Source: Ruminococcus sp. Phil15
GTDB taxonomy: Bacteria; Bacillota; Clostridia; Oscillospirales; Ruminococcaceae
Length of the DNA: 64,000 nucleotides
Direction: 5' to 3'
Assembly (NCBI GenBank): GCA_001940995.1
Contig: MSHC01000031.1
Span: 1-64,000 of the forward strand
Part shown: piece by piece, positions 24,206 through 32,688 of the stretch
Position numbering within the stretch: position 1 is the first letter of the stretch
Layout: the number at the start of each line of letters is the position of its first letter
Notes under the pieces: generated by a model
What the model saw: only the letters and a program-made list of their open reading frames with translations
The model's database searches: none
What the model was told of the DNA's origin: nothing
Translations under genes and position numbers: made by a program

Positions 24206-25207
24206 TTATCTGGCATCAACAAAGCCGACCTTTCTGTAAACCTTTGAAAGAGTGCGTGCGGTAATTCTTCTAGCCTGCTCAGCACCTGCCGTATAGCACT
24301 CCTTCAGGTATGCCTTATCTCCCATAAGACGTGCGTACTCTGTTCTTATCGGCTCTAACGCATCTGCGACAGCTTCGCCTACTGCGAGCTTGAAATCGCC
24401 GTAGCCCTTGCCGTCAAATTCCTTTTCGATATCCTCGACAGACTTGCCTGTCATACTTGAATATATAGTAATAAGATTATTTATTCCGTCCTTGCCGTCG
24501 GCGTAGCGCACGACTGCCTCGCTGTCCGTAACGGCTCTCTTGAACTTTCTGATGATTGCGTCCTTGTCGTCCAAAATCAAGATGCAAGCGTTAGGATTTT
24601 CGTCAGACTTGGACATCTTCTTTGCAGGATTCTGGAGCGACATTACTTTTGCGCCGAGCTTTGGAATATATCCGTCCGGCACTGTAAAGAAATCGCCGTA
24701 ACGCTGGTTGAAACGCTGTGCAATATTTCTCGCAAGCTCCAAGTGCTGTTTCTGGTCGGCGCCGATAGGCACGAGATCTGCGTTATATGCGAGTATATCT
24801 GCCGCCATAAGGACAGGGTAGGTAAAAAGACCTGCGTTTATGTTGTCGGCGTGCTTTGCGGACTTATCCTTGAACTGCGTCATTCTTGAAAGCTCTCCGA
24901 ACTGTGTCGCACAGCTGAGAACCCAGCTAAGCTCGGCGTGGTTAGGGTTGTGGCTCTGGAAAAATACTACAGACCTCTTAGGGTCGATACCGCAGGCTAA
25001 AAGAAGTGCGTAAGCCTCAAGGGAATGCTTTCTGAGGGTCGCAGGGTCCTGCGTTACTGTGATTGCGTGGAGGTCAACGATTGAATAGATGCAGTTGTAC
25101 TCCTCCTGGAGAGGCGCCCAGTTTCTTACCGCACCGATATAATTTCCGAGCGTGAATGTGCCTGTCGGCTGTATTCCGCTGAATATAAGCTTCTTTTCGT
25201 CGTTCAT
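24206..25207 (-). CDS. trpS: Tryptophanyl-tRNA synthetase
   Basis: 333 residues, the full length of bacterial TrpRS, which charges tRNA-Trp. The HIGH-equivalent is TLGNYIGA (19-26) after SGIQPTGT, and KMSKS is at 197-201. Other family stretches, such as PIGADQKQHLELARNIAQRFN, are present. No T-box leader is seen; only 47 bp separate it from the upstream membrane-protein gene, so it is probably transcribed from that gene's promoter at 26135-26163. The FtsX gene follows after 21 bp. Confidence 0.97.
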   Translation of the reverse strand: MNDEKKLIFSGIQPTGTFTLGNYIGAVRNWAPLQEEYNCIYSIVDLHAITVTQDPATLRKHSLEAYALLLACGIDPKRSVVFFQSHNPNHAELSWVLSCATQFGELSRMTQFKDKSAKHADNINAGLFTYPVLMAADILAYNADLVPIGADQKQHLELARNIAQRFNQRYGDFFTVPDGYIPKLGAKVMSLQNPAKKMSKSDENPNACILILDDKDAIIRKFKRAVTDSEAVVRYADGKDGINNLITIYSSMTGKSVEDIEKEFDGKGYGDFKLAVGEAVADALEPIRTEYARLMGDKAYLKECYTAGAEQARRITARTLSKVYRKVGFVDAR

Positions 25208-25254
25208 TTTACAACATAACCTTTCGTGTATAAATTTCCGTCAATAATCGGCGG

Positions 25255-26103
25255 TTATTTTTTCTTTTTCTTCTTGCCCTTGCCCGAATTTTTCTTGGCA
25301 GGGTAATTTTTTAGAGGATGAGAATTGTTTTTAGGCGCATATTCTTGCTGCGGCTCTGCTTTTTCCGCCTTTTCGTCCCCGTCTTTCTCGGTCATTGACT
25401 CAGAGTTTTCTTCCGTATTGACTTCTTCGACCGCCGTATCATCTGCTGCGGCAACCTCGGTTTCATGGGCTTCCTCTGCCATTTCTTCCGGTTCTGCTTC
25501 CTCTGCCTTTGTATCCTTTACAGGCTTTTCAGTCTGATTGTTCAGCTTTTTCGGTTCTTCTATTGCAGGCTCGGCAGGCTTTTCGAGCTTTACTTCGGCA
25601 GTAACTTCGGCAACCTCTTGCGGTTTTTCCTCCTGCTCGTCATCTTCCTCATACTCGATTTCCTCAAAGCCAATTTTCTTACAGTCGGAGATATACTTTA
25701 TTGCGCCGATTACGAAAATCAAGACGCCGCCGGCAATGACGACGACCGCAGGCTTTTCAAAATACTTTGAAAAGTACATAACGAATGTAAAGATGAGTGC
25801 GATATCCACTGCGATAAAGCACATATATGTTCGTGAAGCTGAAAGCTGAGGCGCGAGGGTTTCAGGCGTATCTTCATTCTCGGCGTTTGTTCCTGCCTTT
25901 GGGTTAAAGATAAGGGCGAGGAAAATGGCAAGCAGGAGCAGGCACAGCACGAGATTTACTACGTTATAATATGTATTGCCTTGGTTTTCAAACACGAACA
26001 GCTTTAATACGTCTGCCGTTATAACTGCTCCGACCAGCACTACAAATAGCGTTGTCAGAATTTTCTGGAGCATAGTAAACTTCTGTTTCAAATAAAATTG
26101 CAC
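25255..26103 (-). CDS. Membrane protein with a long acidic Glu-rich tail and poly-Lys end
   Basis: About 280 residues. Four helices occupy the first ~140 residues (ILTTLFVVLVGAVITADVL, VVNLVLCLLLLAIFLALIF, CFIAVDIALIFTFVMYFS, VVVIAGGVLIFVIGAIKYI). The remaining half is charged, rich in E, K, A and P with disorder-like composition, and ends in KGKKKKKK. The exact start is uncertain: GTG 26103 sits almost on the GGGGA ribosome site, TTG 26091 has 11-nt spacing and ATG 26073 begins the first helix. It heads the co-directional run with trpS. Function unknown; the tail could bind nucleic acid or ribosomes (inference). Confidence 0.7.
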   Translation of the reverse strand: MQFYLKQKFTMLQKILTTLFVVLVGAVITADVLKLFVFENQGNTYYNVVNLVLCLLLLAIFLALIFNPKAGTNAENEDTPETLAPQLSASRTYMCFIAVDIALIFTFVMYFSKYFEKPAVVVIAGGVLIFVIGAIKYISDCKKIGFEEIEYEEDDEQEEKPQEVAEVTAEVKLEKPAEPAIEEPKKLNNQTEKPVKDTKAEEAEPEEMAEEAHETEVAAADDTAVEEVNTEENSESMTEKDGDEKAEKAEPQQEYAPKNNSHPLKNYPAKKNSGKGKKKKKK

Positions 26104-26134
26104 TCCCCTGTCCTAAAAATCGGATAATCAATTT

Positions 26135-26163
26135 ATTATAGCACATCTTATACAAAAATGCAA
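26135..26163 (-). promoter_or_regulatory. SigA-type promoter of the run from the acidic-tail protein through trpS
   Basis: Minus strand: -35 TTGCAT (26158-26163), 17-bp spacer ending TGTGC, -10 TATAAT (26135-26140). Confidence 0.8.
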
Positions 26164-26185
26164 GCGTGGCAGTTACAGCGCAAAA

Positions 26186-26213
26186 AAAGTCCCACCTTTT
26201 TACGGTGGGACTT
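26186..26213 (-). terminator. Terminator of the solute-binding protein gene
   Basis: Minus-strand stem AAGTCCCACC / GGTGGGACTT with a short loop and a T7 run; 25 bp after the stop. Confidence 0.9.
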
Positions 26214-26238
26214 GGCATACCTTTTTACACAGGTCTTA

Positions 26239-27651
26239 TTACTGAGCTGTGAAAGCCTTGAGCTTATCATTGAATGTCTTAAGCTCGGAGTTGATTGTGT
26301 TGTTGTATTGATCACGCAGCTGTGCCCATGTCATCTGTGTGCCGTCCTCGTCGCTCTTACTTACTGAAGAGTAGAGGTAAGGGATTACAGCCTCGAGGGT
26401 ATCGTTTGTTGCTGAGTCATTATCTGAGAGCAGAGTAGAGATACCGTAGCCGGGGTCATTGAGAATAGTAATCTTATCGTTTGCCTGTGGGTTATATGCG
26501 AGTTCATACATTTCGTCTGTCCAGTTAGGGTTGTTTACAAAGAACTTCTGCTTTGCAACCTCGATATAGGACTGGTCTGTGTTGGCAAGCTTTGCACACT
26601 CAAGCCAGCACTTTACAGCGTCAGCCTTCTGTGAGCCGTATACCCACATATAAGCTGTTGTGTCAAGACCGTAGTTGTAGACATCGGAGTTAGGATCACG
26701 AGGAATAAGGACGTTTCTCCAGTTTTCCGTGTCGTCAGGCGTATGAGCAGAGCCGGAGGACGCCCAAGGACCCATTGAATAGAACAGCACATTTGCGTTG
26801 AACGCTTCGCCGCAGTCGCCGTACCACTGGGTATTTACAAGACCTTCCTTAGAGATATCATAGAGCCAGTTTGCTGCTCTTTCAAGCTCTGCGTTATAGA
26901 TATTGTTTACATACTCTCCGGTTTCGTTATCCTTCTTGATAATCGTTTCGCCTGTTGTACGGAAAACAAAGGTGTGGAACCATCCGTTTACGCCGTAATT
27001 AGGTGCCTCGTCAGAACCTGACGCAGCCCACTCGTCCATAATTTCCTTCATAGCGTCCCATGTCCACTCGTCCTTGAGATAAAGCTCATAAGGGTCGTCC
27101 ATACCGAGCGCTTCAATTCTGTCTGCGTCGTATGTAAGAATTGACGTCATATTGAATGATATAGGCGCAACGTAGTGATTGCCGTTTAAAACGAACTGGT
27201 CGGCAGAATCCTTAACGTTCGACCAAAGTGCAGAATCAAAATCCACGATAGAGTCGACCGGCTGGAACATATTCTGCATACAGTTTGCAGGGAACGTCAT
27301 ACCCTGCTCGTACCAGAAGATATCCGGTGGGTCGTCACTGAGAAGTCTTGCTGCGAGCTTTTCGTACTTATTCATAGAGGTTGTTCTTGTATACTTGATA
27401 GAACCGCCCTTCTGCTTGAAAAGTGTAAGCTCTGCGCTTGATTCCTCGTTCTTTACAGGGTTAAGGTCGAAATATGAGAGCCACTCAAGCTCCTTTTCGG
27501 CACCCTCCGGGATAGCTTCGATAGATTCAGCGTCAGGAACTTCAACCTGGTCAACGTGAGATGAACTTTCATCGTCCTTGCCGCAGCCTACAACGCCGAG
27601 GCAAATAACGCAAGCGAGTGCGCTTGCTAAAATTCTTTTTACCTTTAACAT
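26239..27651 (-). CDS. Extracellular solute-binding lipoprotein (family 1, sugar-type ABC)
   Basis: 470 residues. The lipoprotein signal is MLKVKRILASALACVICLGVVGCGKD with lipobox VVGC (Cys23). The mature part has the family 1 binding-protein pattern: an acidic linker, then YEKLAARLLSDDPPDIFWYEQG, a Trp/Asp-rich central part (WTWDAMKEIMDEWAASGSDE) and the closing QLRDQYNNTINSEL. Such proteins capture oligosaccharides for ABC importers. No permease or ATPase gene is nearby, so it is an orphan that must share a transporter encoded elsewhere. It has its own promoter and terminator. Confidence 0.9.
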   Translation of the reverse strand: MLKVKRILASALACVICLGVVGCGKDDESSSHVDQVEVPDAESIEAIPEGAEKELEWLSYFDLNPVKNEESSAELTLFKQKGGSIKYTRTTSMNKYEKLAARLLSDDPPDIFWYEQGMTFPANCMQNMFQPVDSIVDFDSALWSNVKDSADQFVLNGNHYVAPISFNMTSILTYDADRIEALGMDDPYELYLKDEWTWDAMKEIMDEWAASGSDEAPNYGVNGWFHTFVFRTTGETIIKKDNETGEYVNNIYNAELERAANWLYDISKEGLVNTQWYGDCGEAFNANVLFYSMGPWASSGSAHTPDDTENWRNVLIPRDPNSDVYNYGLDTTAYMWVYGSQKADAVKCWLECAKLANTDQSYIEVAKQKFFVNNPNWTDEMYELAYNPQANDKITILNDPGYGISTLLSDNDSATNDTLEAVIPYLYSSVSKSDEDGTQMTWAQLRDQYNNTINSELKTFNDKLKAFTAQ

Positions 27652-27705
27652 AATATTCCTCCATTTCCGTATAAAATAGTTAAACAGTCATTTCTATACA
27701 CCTAT

Positions 27706-27734
27706 AGAATATCACAATTTTAATCTAAAGTCAA
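27706..27734 (-). promoter_or_regulatory. Promoter of the solute-binding protein gene
   Basis: Minus strand: -35 TTGACT (27729-27734), 17-bp spacer ending TGTGA, -10 TATTCT (27706-27711). Confidence 0.75.
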
Positions 27735-27840
27735 TAATGTGGATTTATTTTTGTAATCGTAAACAAATACTACAACTTCTTTTAGGTTAAATAGCTGATA
27801 ATTGGGGACTTATGAATTTAACATAATAAAATTTTAATCC

Positions 27841-27880
27841 AAAAAAACAAATCAGACTCCGTATAAAACAGAGCCTGATC
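27841..27880 (-). terminator. secDF terminator
   Basis: Minus-strand stem CAGGCTC / GAGTCTG (one G-U pair) followed by ATTTGTTTTTTT; 17 bp after the secDF stop. Confidence 0.75.
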
Positions 27881-27896
27881 AGATAAATATATTACA

Positions 27897-30215
27897 CTAT
27901 TTATGGCTTTTTGAAACAGAAGCAGACTTCTTTTTCTTATGGTTCTGCCACATAACCCAGAGCGTAGGAGCGATACAGTTTGATGAGTACACGCCTGAAA
28001 CCATACCGATGATCATGGGAAGTGCAAAGCTCATAATTGATGTGATACCCTGCATCCAGCAGACAACGCAAACGATAAGCATTGCGATTACTGTTGTTAC
28101 TGTTGTATGGATAGAGCGTCCGAGTGTTTCAGTGATTGAAGCATCCACGAGGTTTTCCATAGACACCTTATTGCCGAGCAGTCTTCTGTTTTCACGGATT
28201 CTGTCGTAGATGATGATTGTTGCGTTGATAGAATAGCCGAGTATCGTAAGAAGAACGGCGATAAAGTTTGAATCGAGGCTGAATCCGAAAATTACGAACG
28301 AGCCGTAAACGAGGATAAGGTCATGGATAAGTGCGACGACAGAGGTAATGCCTGCCGAGATACCGCCGATTTTCTTAAATCTGAAGCCGATATAGATAAC
28401 CATAATGACTGCCGCAATTATAACTGCTACCACGCACTTGAGCATAAAGTCCTTACCGTTTGAAGCGGCGACGTCTGTCGAGCTTAAAAGCTCAAGCTTG
28501 TTGTCTGCGAAGCTCTCTGAAAGTGTTTCCTTGACTTTGAGCTGTTTTTCGGAGGAAATGCCTTCCTTTGTAGAGAATGTAAGCTTTAGAGTCTGCGAAT
28601 CGTCCGCCATACTCTCTCCGGTCGTAACGGTTACGCTTTCGCTTACCGCTTCCTCTACCTTCTGTGCAACGGAATTTGTATCAATCGTACCCTCGTAGGT
28701 ATACTCGATTATCGTACCGCCTGCGAACTCTGCTGCCACGTTTACGCCCTTTGCAAAAGTAAGCACTAGGATAGCTGCGAACAGCACGCATGAGATTGTA
28801 TAGAACTTGGACTTATTCTTAACGGTATTGAGCGTTTTCTTTTCCTTTTCAGGTGCAACGCCGTTATACAGCCAAAGCTTTCTGAAGCACTTGAACTTTG
28901 AGATAGAAGCGAGCATAAGTCTTGAGAAGAATATGCCGAACAGGAAGTTCAAAATAATTCCGACGAGAAGCGTATAGCCGAGAGAGTAAATTGCGCCTGC
29001 TGTTGAAGCGCCGAACATAAAGAACAGAGGCTTCATCAGTCCGCCGAAAAGGCTATCTGTAGGACCGAACGCACCCATAAGGATTATTGCGACGAAGATA
29101 ACCGTGATATTTCCGTCGAATACGGCTGACCACGCTCTCTTATAGCCAAGCTCGATAGCGCCGTTTAAGGTCTTGCCGTTTCTCAGCTCTTCCTTGATTC
29201 TTTCGGCTGTGATAACGTTGGCATCAACGCCCATACCGATTGCGAGGATAATACCTGCGATACCGGGAATAGTGAGCGTGAAGCTGTCGAGATTTCCGAA
29301 GAAGCCTGAAACTGCGGCAAGCGAGCCTGCGACCTGTCCGCAGAGTGCGATAGCGGCAACTGCGCCGGGAAGTCTGTAAACTATGGTTATATAGGCTGCC
29401 ACAACTATGAGCGCTATAACGCCTGCCACTGCCATAGCGTTTCTTGCACCCTCTCCGAGCGTAGGAGAGATTGTATTCGTGCTGGTGGCTTCCATTTTGA
29501 TAGGAAGCGCACCTGCGTTGATTTTATCTGCGAGCGACTTAGCGGCTTCATAGGTAAAGTCGCCTGTAATTACTGCGTTGCCGTCTGTGATTTCTGCTGC
29601 TACTGACGCAACGGAAACCGATGTATCGTCCATCCACACAGAGATATAGCCCTTATTTTTAAGCTCAGCCGTAGCGGCAGCGAATGCCTCTGTACCCTCC
29701 TTGTTAAGCTTGAGGGACACGCACCATTGATTTGCCGTCTTCTGGTTAGGCTCGGCAGCGGCGCTCTCAACGGCTGTACCTGTCATAATAAGCTCGCCGT
29801 CCGCAGTCTTACCCTTTACGAACTTAAGCTCTGCCATATCGCCAAGCTCGCTTACCGCCTTTTCAGCGTCAAAGTCCGTTTCGTCCGACGCCCATGGGAA
29901 GCTTACGATAACTCTGTCCTTTGTGGTATCGACGTAGACCTCGCTGTCCGTTATATTAAGGCTGACAAGTCGCTGTTCGATTACCGTTTTTGCGGCTTCC
30001 AGCTCTTCATCGGTGGCATCGACGCCGTCTGCCGGCTCAAATGTTGCATTTACGCCGCCCTGGATATCAATGCCCCAACGTATTTCGTCTACTCCTTTTA
30101 TGTAAGATGTTTCAATATCGCCGTATGTATTATGAACGCCGAAAATCGTTAGATACGAGAAAACGGCTATCAAGGCAAAGACGATAAAAAACACAGGCTT
30201 TTTAATGTTACGCAC
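27897..30215 (-). CDS. secDF: Protein translocase SecDF fusion
   Basis: 772 residues, a natural SecD-SecF fusion that uses the ion gradient to help pull secreted proteins through SecYEG. Twelve helices are expected. The SecD half starts with helix 1 and GIDIQGGV near residue 50, then a periplasmic-type P1 domain and the SecD motif GIILAIGMGVDANVITAERIKEE. The SecF half begins near 460 with helix 7, AAEFAGGTIIEYTYEG, and contains GYSINATIIIYDRIREN. All conserved Asp/Arg positions I can check are present. The start follows a good GGAGGACATTCAG ribosome site. Monocistronic. Confidence 0.95.
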   Translation of the reverse strand: MRNIKKPVFFIVFALIAVFSYLTIFGVHNTYGDIETSYIKGVDEIRWGIDIQGGVNATFEPADGVDATDEELEAAKTVIEQRLVSLNITDSEVYVDTTKDRVIVSFPWASDETDFDAEKAVSELGDMAELKFVKGKTADGELIMTGTAVESAAAEPNQKTANQWCVSLKLNKEGTEAFAAATAELKNKGYISVWMDDTSVSVASVAAEITDGNAVITGDFTYEAAKSLADKINAGALPIKMEATSTNTISPTLGEGARNAMAVAGVIALIVVAAYITIVYRLPGAVAAIALCGQVAGSLAAVSGFFGNLDSFTLTIPGIAGIILAIGMGVDANVITAERIKEELRNGKTLNGAIELGYKRAWSAVFDGNITVIFVAIILMGAFGPTDSLFGGLMKPLFFMFGASTAGAIYSLGYTLLVGIILNFLFGIFFSRLMLASISKFKCFRKLWLYNGVAPEKEKKTLNTVKNKSKFYTISCVLFAAILVLTFAKGVNVAAEFAGGTIIEYTYEGTIDTNSVAQKVEEAVSESVTVTTGESMADDSQTLKLTFSTKEGISSEKQLKVKETLSESFADNKLELLSSTDVAASNGKDFMLKCVVAVIIAAVIMVIYIGFRFKKIGGISAGITSVVALIHDLILVYGSFVIFGFSLDSNFIAVLLTILGYSINATIIIYDRIRENRRLLGNKVSMENLVDASITETLGRSIHTTVTTVIAMLIVCVVCWMQGITSIMSFALPMIIGMVSGVYSSNCIAPTLWVMWQNHKKKKSASVSKSHK

Positions 30216-30262
30216 CTGAATGTCCTCCTAAAAGTTTTTTGCAAATATGCATTTACTTCTTT

Positions 30263-30291
30263 ATTATAGTTTTTTTCTCTTAAAAAGTCAA
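30263..30291 (-). promoter_or_regulatory. secDF promoter
   Basis: Minus strand: -35 TTGACT (30286-30291), 17-bp spacer, -10 TATAAT (30263-30268). Confidence 0.8.
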
Positions 30292-30332
30292 GTATAAATG
30301 AAATTGTACAAGCTTTACACATTTTCTTCGGG

Positions 30333-30368
30333 ACAAAAAAAGAACGCACCTTAAAAAGGCACGTTCCT
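30333..30368 (-). terminator. nrdR terminator
   Basis: Minus-strand stem GAACGTGCC / GGTGCGTTC with a short loop and a T7 run, just after the nrdR stop. Confidence 0.88.
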
Positions 30369-30375
30369 GCGACTA

Positions 30376-30831
30376 TTACTTTTTATTATTCTTCCCAAGC
30401 TCGGAGATGATATTTATGAAGCTCTCCACGTCGGTAAAGTCCTTATAAACAGACGCAAATCTTACATAGGCAACGTGGTCGAGATTTTTAAGCCCGGCAA
30501 GCACTTTATCGCCTATTTCCGATGTAGTTGTAGAGGTTTGCATTGCGTTTGCGTACGTATTCTCGATATCGTCAACGAGGGCGGTCATCTGCTCTAGGCT
30601 TACGGGACGCTTTTTGATTGCGTTCTGCACGCCCTTCATAAGCTTTTCCCTATCGAAAGGCTCAAAGCTTCCGTCCTTTTTATAGACCATAAGGGTCGGC
30701 TTTTCGATTACCTCGTATGTTGTAAACCTCTTACCGCATACGGGACATTCTCTACGGCGGCGCTTCTTTTCGTCGCTCGGCCGTGAGTCTATAACTTTAG
30801 TATCAAGATAGTTGCAGAAAGGGCATTTCAT
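30376..30831 (-). CDS. nrdR: Transcriptional repressor NrdR
   Basis: 151 residues. The N-terminal zinc ribbon has Cys 3, 6, 29 and 32 (CPFC...CPVC) with the conserved RRRREC in between, and an ATP-cone domain follows (~46-136). NrdR senses ATP/dATP and represses ribonucleotide reductase genes. No nrd gene lies in this window, so its targets are elsewhere. It has its own promoter and terminator. Length and sequence are standard for the family. Confidence 0.97.
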   Translation of the reverse strand: MKCPFCNYLDTKVIDSRPSDEKKRRRRECPVCGKRFTTYEVIEKPTLMVYKKDGSFEPFDREKLMKGVQNAIKKRPVSLEQMTALVDDIENTYANAMQTSTTTSEIGDKVLAGLKNLDHVAYVRFASVYKDFTDVESFINIISELGKNNKK

Positions 30832-30895
30832 ATTTCAACACTCCTCGCTCTTTGTTACACAATATATAATGCTTCCATATATCTTTTTCTTTATT

Positions 30896-30924
30896 ATTGT
30901 AGCATATATTGTGGTCAATTGCAA
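30896..30924 (-). promoter_or_regulatory. nrdR promoter
   Basis: Minus strand: -35 TTGCAA (30919-30924), 17-bp spacer ending TATGC, -10 TACAAT (30896-30901). Confidence 0.75.
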
Positions 30925-30930
30925 GAGTTT

Positions 30931-31248
30931 TCAAATAATTTTCGCATAAAAAGAATATTTTTCGTTTATGAAGTCCTCCGCTATGCATCTGAGTGACACA
31001 GGAGTTACGGTATAAGTCACGAGAAGTTCAAAAAGCTCCGATATATACTCATAGTTTGCGGTAATATCCTCAAGGATATCTGCATACGTTTCACCGAAAA
31101 GGCTGCACTCAATTTCTATCCCATAGCTGAAAGGATAGCTTTCATTTTCTGTTTCAGTGCTGAAAAGCTTATAGCAAAGGCTTCCGTTTGCGAGTGTCTC
31201 ACACTTTATGTGGCGCAATCGCCCCTTTACTGCGTTTTCTATTGACAA
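30931..31248 (-). CDS. Small soluble protein, possibly DUF6514-like
   Basis: 105 residues with no signal or membrane segment. It opens with a basic segment (VKGRLRHIKC), then a beta-rich part (LCYKLFSTETENESYPFSYGIEIEC) and a helical C-terminus (ISELFELLVTYTVTPVSLRCIAEDFINEKY). The SYGIEIE core followed by a 'V-x-P-x-x-L-x-x-x-x-EDF' helix recalls the short Clostridial family I know as DUF6514; I am not certain. The start is TTG 31248 with a weak ribosome site; an in-frame stop lies just upstream, so it cannot start earlier. Its promoter carries three tandem Spo0A-like boxes, pointing to a role in sporulation or the stationary phase. Confidence 0.65.
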   Translation of the reverse strand: MSIENAVKGRLRHIKCETLANGSLCYKLFSTETENESYPFSYGIEIECSLFGETYADILEDITANYEYISELFELLVTYTVTPVSLRCIAEDFINEKYSFYAKII

Positions 31249-31313
31249 ACTTCATCACATCATTCCCCCGTATTATAATAAAACAACTGCGTATATCGTT
31301 ATCCCCGACTAGT

Positions 31314-31342
31314 ATCATACCATATATTGTATCTTTTGTCCA
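31314..31342 (-). promoter_or_regulatory. Promoter of the Spo0A-box-controlled small gene
   Basis: Minus strand: -35 TGGACA (31337-31342), 17-bp spacer ending TATGG, -10 TATGAT (31314-31319); the leader is about 60 nt. The 0A-like boxes begin 9 bp upstream of the -35. Confidence 0.7.
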
Positions 31343-31351
31343 GAAAAATCA

Positions 31352-31378
31352 ATCGACAATATTCGACAGATTTCGACA
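31352..31378 (-). promoter_or_regulatory. Three tandem Spo0A-box-like sites (TGTCGAA)
   Basis: Read on the minus strand: TGTCGAA (31372-31378), TGTCGAA (31362-31368), TGTCGAT (31352-31358), each separated by 3 bp, so the repeat period is exactly 10 bp, one helical turn. The Spo0A recognition site in Bacilli and Clostridia is TGTCGAA, and tandem boxes spaced by 10 bp are the arrangement bound by Spo0A dimers at activated promoters. Placement just upstream of a -35 fits activation. Single matches elsewhere are expected by chance; three in phase are not. Confidence 0.75.
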
Positions 31379-31406
31379 AACGCCGCTTTATAAAAAGCAG
31401 AGAGCG

Positions 31407-31437
31407 CAGCTGCTCGATCGGGAGACGGCTGCGCTTT
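31407..31437 (-). terminator. Likely terminator of the isomerase-like gene
   Basis: Minus-strand stem GCGCAGC / GCTGCGC with a ~15-nt loop, then CTCTCTGCTTTTTAT. The T run is displaced, so efficiency is uncertain. Confidence 0.5.
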
Positions 31438-31450
31438 GTTATCTCAGTGT

Positions 31451-32245
31451 TCAAAATGTTTTATCTCTTACAGATTTTATGTAGAGATAATTTTCATAAA
31501 GCTCGTCCAGGCTGCGGTAGCCGTTATGGTAAAGCTCCAGTACGACAGAACCCTCAAAGCCGTTTTCTTCGGCGGCTTTAATAAACTTTGGGTAGTCAAG
31601 CTTTCCTGTTCCTGCCAGCTTGCAGTCGCTGTCTGTATCATAGTCGCTTAAATGTATATGGCAGATACTGCCGCCAAGGACGGTCAAAAAGTCATAGGGA
31701 TTTTCTCCCTTGCGGATCGCCTGTTTTGTGTCTAGTACAAACCTTGCTCTATCGCCTATCGCAGTCTTCATCTCTTTCAGGAACGACAGCTCGCCGCTCA
31801 CGCATCTTGCGACGTTTTCCTGGACTAATGTAACTCCGAATTTCTCAGCCTCCTCAGAAAGCCTTACAAACCTGTCGAAATAAAGCTCCTTTGGATAGTT
31901 ATTGTGGCGGTTGTTTCCGTGCAGGACGAACAAATCTGCGCCGAGATACTCGCCTGCGCCGAAAAACTTTTTGTAATATTCAAGAGAGTCTAAAAATCTT
32001 CTGGGATAGTGGGTGAACAGCATCATAGACTCAAGCTCGCAGGTAAACGGGTGGATCGCTCTTACCGATATGCCATACTCTTTCAGCATATTTCTCAGTT
32101 GCGAGAGAAATTTACGGCTTAGCTCGCAGTCTGTATTTATAAATATCTCGACGCACTCCACTCCTCTCTTGCAAAGCTCCAAAAGCGCCTGCTCTGTAAG
32201 CATAGGATATAGCGTCGCTGTTGATATACCGACCTTATAGCTCAT
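31451..32245 (-). CDS. Sugar phosphate isomerase/epimerase (AP endonuclease 2-type TIM barrel)
   Basis: 264 residues with the xylose-isomerase-like TIM barrel pattern: KVGISTATLYP at strand 1, CVEIFINTDCEL, VRAIHPF, ADLFVLHGNN, VTLVQENVA, ARFVLDTKQA, ICHIHLSDYD and GSVVLELYH at later strands. Metal ligands are the expected Glu (QEN), Asp (LDTK), His (HIHLSD) and Glu (LELYH). Members isomerise or epimerise sugars or cut abasic DNA; the substrate cannot be fixed. The upstream gap holds an extended -10 (TGTGT then TATAAT at 32285-32290). A probable single-gene unit. Confidence 0.85.
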   Translation of the reverse strand: MSYKVGISTATLYPMLTEQALLELCKRGVECVEIFINTDCELSRKFLSQLRNMLKEYGISVRAIHPFTCELESMMLFTHYPRRFLDSLEYYKKFFGAGEYLGADLFVLHGNNRHNNYPKELYFDRFVRLSEEAEKFGVTLVQENVARCVSGELSFLKEMKTAIGDRARFVLDTKQAIRKGENPYDFLTVLGGSICHIHLSDYDTDSDCKLAGTGKLDYPKFIKAAEENGFEGSVVLELYHNGYRSLDELYENYLYIKSVRDKTF

Positions 32246-32284
32246 AAATTCCGTTCACCGCCTTTTGTAAATAACGCTATAACG

Positions 32285-32313
32285 ATTATAACACATTATG
32301 GCAAAAAATAAAA
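32285..32313 (-). promoter_or_regulatory. Probable promoter of the isomerase-like gene
   Basis: Minus strand: -10 TATAAT (32285-32290) directly preceded by TGTGT. The -35 at the 17-bp position (TTTTAT) is poor, so recognition would depend on the extended -10. Confidence 0.55.
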
Positions 32314-32325
32314 GAGGATTTCAAA

Positions 32326-32688
32326 TTATTTCCACGGGATATTACTTTTTAGTATTCTTGCGGCGGCAAGGCGTATCGTTTCGCACTCGGAATAAAATTC
32401 TTCGCTGTCTTTTTCATAGAGCGGTGCGAGCTTTGCGGCGCTGTTGCTTATATCGTCGAGGTTTTTTGAGCTTTCAAACATTGATGCCACGGCGTAAAAG
32501 TCTCTCCAGTATTCGCAAAGCTCGACTATTGCGTCGCCCGTTTCGTCGCTTCCCTGCTCGGCAAGCTCTATTGCGTTATCAATGAGAACGGAAAGCTCGT
32601 TATTCTTATGGCTTAGGAGCAGCAGCCAGCCTATGCCGAGTAGAACGATAGTTACCAGTATTCCTATGCATACCTTTACTCTTTTCAT
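32326..32688 (-). CDS. DUF4363 family protein
   Basis: 120 residues. One N-terminal helix (about 5-25, VCIGILVTIVLLGIGWLLLLS) anchors a helical extracytoplasmic domain (LIDNAIELAEQGSDETGDAIVELCEYWRDFY...) typical of DUF4363. The ATG overlaps the stop of the DUF421 gene by 4 bp, so the two are translationally coupled. The pair DUF421-DUF4363 recurs in spore-forming Clostridia (my recollection). Probably a partner of the DUF421 membrane protein. Confidence 0.8.
   Translation of the reverse strand: MKRVKVCIGILVTIVLLGIGWLLLLSHKNNELSVLIDNAIELAEQGSDETGDAIVELCEYWRDFYAVASMFESSKNLDDISNSAAKLAPLYEKDSEEFYSECETIRLAAARILKSNIPWK

Noticed and set aside
25208-25254. Possible T-box leader for trpS
   Set aside because: The gap is only 47 bp, far too short for a T-box.
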